A DNA stretch of 6,248 nt from Lachnospiraceae bacterium UBA3332 (GTDB lineage Bacteria; Bacillota; Clostridia; Lachnospirales; Lachnospiraceae). The stretch lies in NCBI GenBank assembly GCA_002361095.1, contig DERU01000230.1, positions 1-6,248 on the forward strand. Direction: 5' to 3'. Both the position numbers and the translations under genes were made by a program. The notes beneath the pieces were generated by a model, which was not told the origin of the DNA, did no database searches, and saw nothing but the letters and a program-made list of their open reading frames with translations. Positions 5,720 through 6,248 of this stretch are shown piece after piece; the first letter of the stretch is position 1, and every line of letters begins with the position of its first letter.

Positions 5720-6248
5720 ATACGCCTGGTAGCGGCTCCTGCCCCGACGCTTGCGGACCACCCTGCGGATGATGAGGACAACCACCAGGATGATCAGCAG
5801 GATCAAAATGACCACTACCGCCGTGGGCGCGCCCATGGGGATGAGAAGGTCGATGGGATTCCAGCTGGGGACGGCCCGTTTTACCGTGGCAACGTCGGTG
5901 GGAGACACCGTCTCCTGCTTGTCCAGATAGGTGGCGAACGCCTGCCACGCCTTTAGCTCCCGGCCCTCCTTGTCATAGATAATATGGTCCTCAAAGTCGG
6001 TGACCGGATCGCCGTTCTTATCCCGGGGGGTGATGGACAGCAGTCCAAAGGACTTGTCCTTTACCGCCGCCAACATCTGTCCCGAATAAAGGTCTGCCAC
6101 CACCCGGTAGAGCTTGTTGTCGGCAAAGGGTCCGGCCTCTGCTCCGTACCCGTCAAAGGCCTGGCATTCCGTCACCTTGTCCAGGAACATCCGGTTGGGG
6201 TTGTAGTGCCACCAGCTCCCCGCCCCATAGAGGGTGGCGGCGGGCATG
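5705..6248 (-). CDS. C-terminal part of membrane-anchored 5'-nucleotidase/metallophosphatase (5' end outside window)
   Basis: The visible 180 residues match the 5'-nucleotidase C-terminal domain that recognises the nucleotide in UshA/CpdB-type enzymes. Landmarks are GAGSWWHYNPNRMFLDKV (8-25), KLYRVVADLYSGQML (45-59), FGLLSITPRDKNGDPV (67-82) and the ELKAWQAFATYLDK tail (97-110). A hydrophobic helix at about 142-160 followed by a basic tail (RRVVRKRRGR) indicates a C-terminal membrane anchor with the enzyme outside the cell. Family members hydrolyse 5'-nucleotides, cyclic nucleotides or UDP-sugars outside the membrane; which substrate cannot be told here, because the N-terminal metallophosphatase domain is beyond the right edge. 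The Met at 6247 is internal, as the conserved domain is already under way. The stop is TAG at 5707-5705. Visibly higher G+C than the cassette genes suggests native chromosome. Confidence 0.85.
   Translation of the reverse strand, partial: MPAATLYGAGSWWHYNPNRMFLDKVTECQAFDGYGAEAGPFADNKLYRVVADLYSGQMLAAVKDKSFGLLSITPRDKNGDPVTDFEDHIIYDKEGRELKAWQAFATYLDKQETVSPTDVATVKRAVPSWNPIDLLIPMGAPTAVVVILILLIILVVVLIIRRVVRKRRGRSRYQAYRGKK

Noticed and set aside
5319..5772. Pro-rich plus-strand frames over the deacetylase start
   Set aside because: They are antisense to the recognisable deacetylase N-terminus and cross the terminator at 5661-5687.

Overview
The window looks like a piece of a moderately GC-rich, spore-forming Firmicutes chromosome, most likely a gut clostridium of the Oscillospiraceae (Flavonifractor/Pseudoflavonifractor-like). 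This is inferred from four things: strong AGGAGG ribosome sites, WG-repeat protein content, a PdaB-like sporulation-type polysaccharide deacetylase start, and a membrane-anchored 5'-nucleotidase tail. No rRNA, tRNA, CRISPR array, transposase or integrase is visible.

Layout, left to right. Positions 1-98 are a diverged copy of sequence found again at 5624-5719: a terminator plus the last codons of the nucleotidase. Positions 99-3605 (minus) encode a 1168-residue protein with about 480 residues of unassigned N-terminal and middle domains, another beta-rich unassigned segment, and a C-terminal array of WG repeats. Positions 3606-3975 are a divergent control region with one promoter candidate per direction and a possible small ORF or gene remnant. 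Positions 3976-5247 (plus) encode a 423-residue soluble protein I do not recognise. Positions 5311-5354 form a 17-bp perfect hairpin, probably a terminator. Positions 5365-5598 (minus) hold the first 78 codons of a PdaB-type deacetylase, cut immediately after its first catalytic motif; the open frame then runs on through unrelated sequence to 5197. Positions 5661-5687 are a minus-strand terminator. From 5705 past the right edge (minus) runs the C-terminal part of a 5'-nucleotidase/metallophosphatase with a membrane anchor.

Interpretation. The ancestral order on the minus strand was probably nucleotidase, terminator, deacetylase. A cassette of two divergent genes (the WG-repeat protein and the unknown 423-residue protein) appears inserted at this joint. 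The joint itself is duplicated: one copy (5365-5719) carries the real nucleotidase end and a broken deacetylase start; the other begins at 1-98 and predicts an intact deacetylase just left of the window. The flanking genes read as core chromosome and visibly richer in G+C; the two cassette genes read as accessory. Whether they act together is unknown; only their shared position, divergent promoters and apparent joint insertion suggest it.
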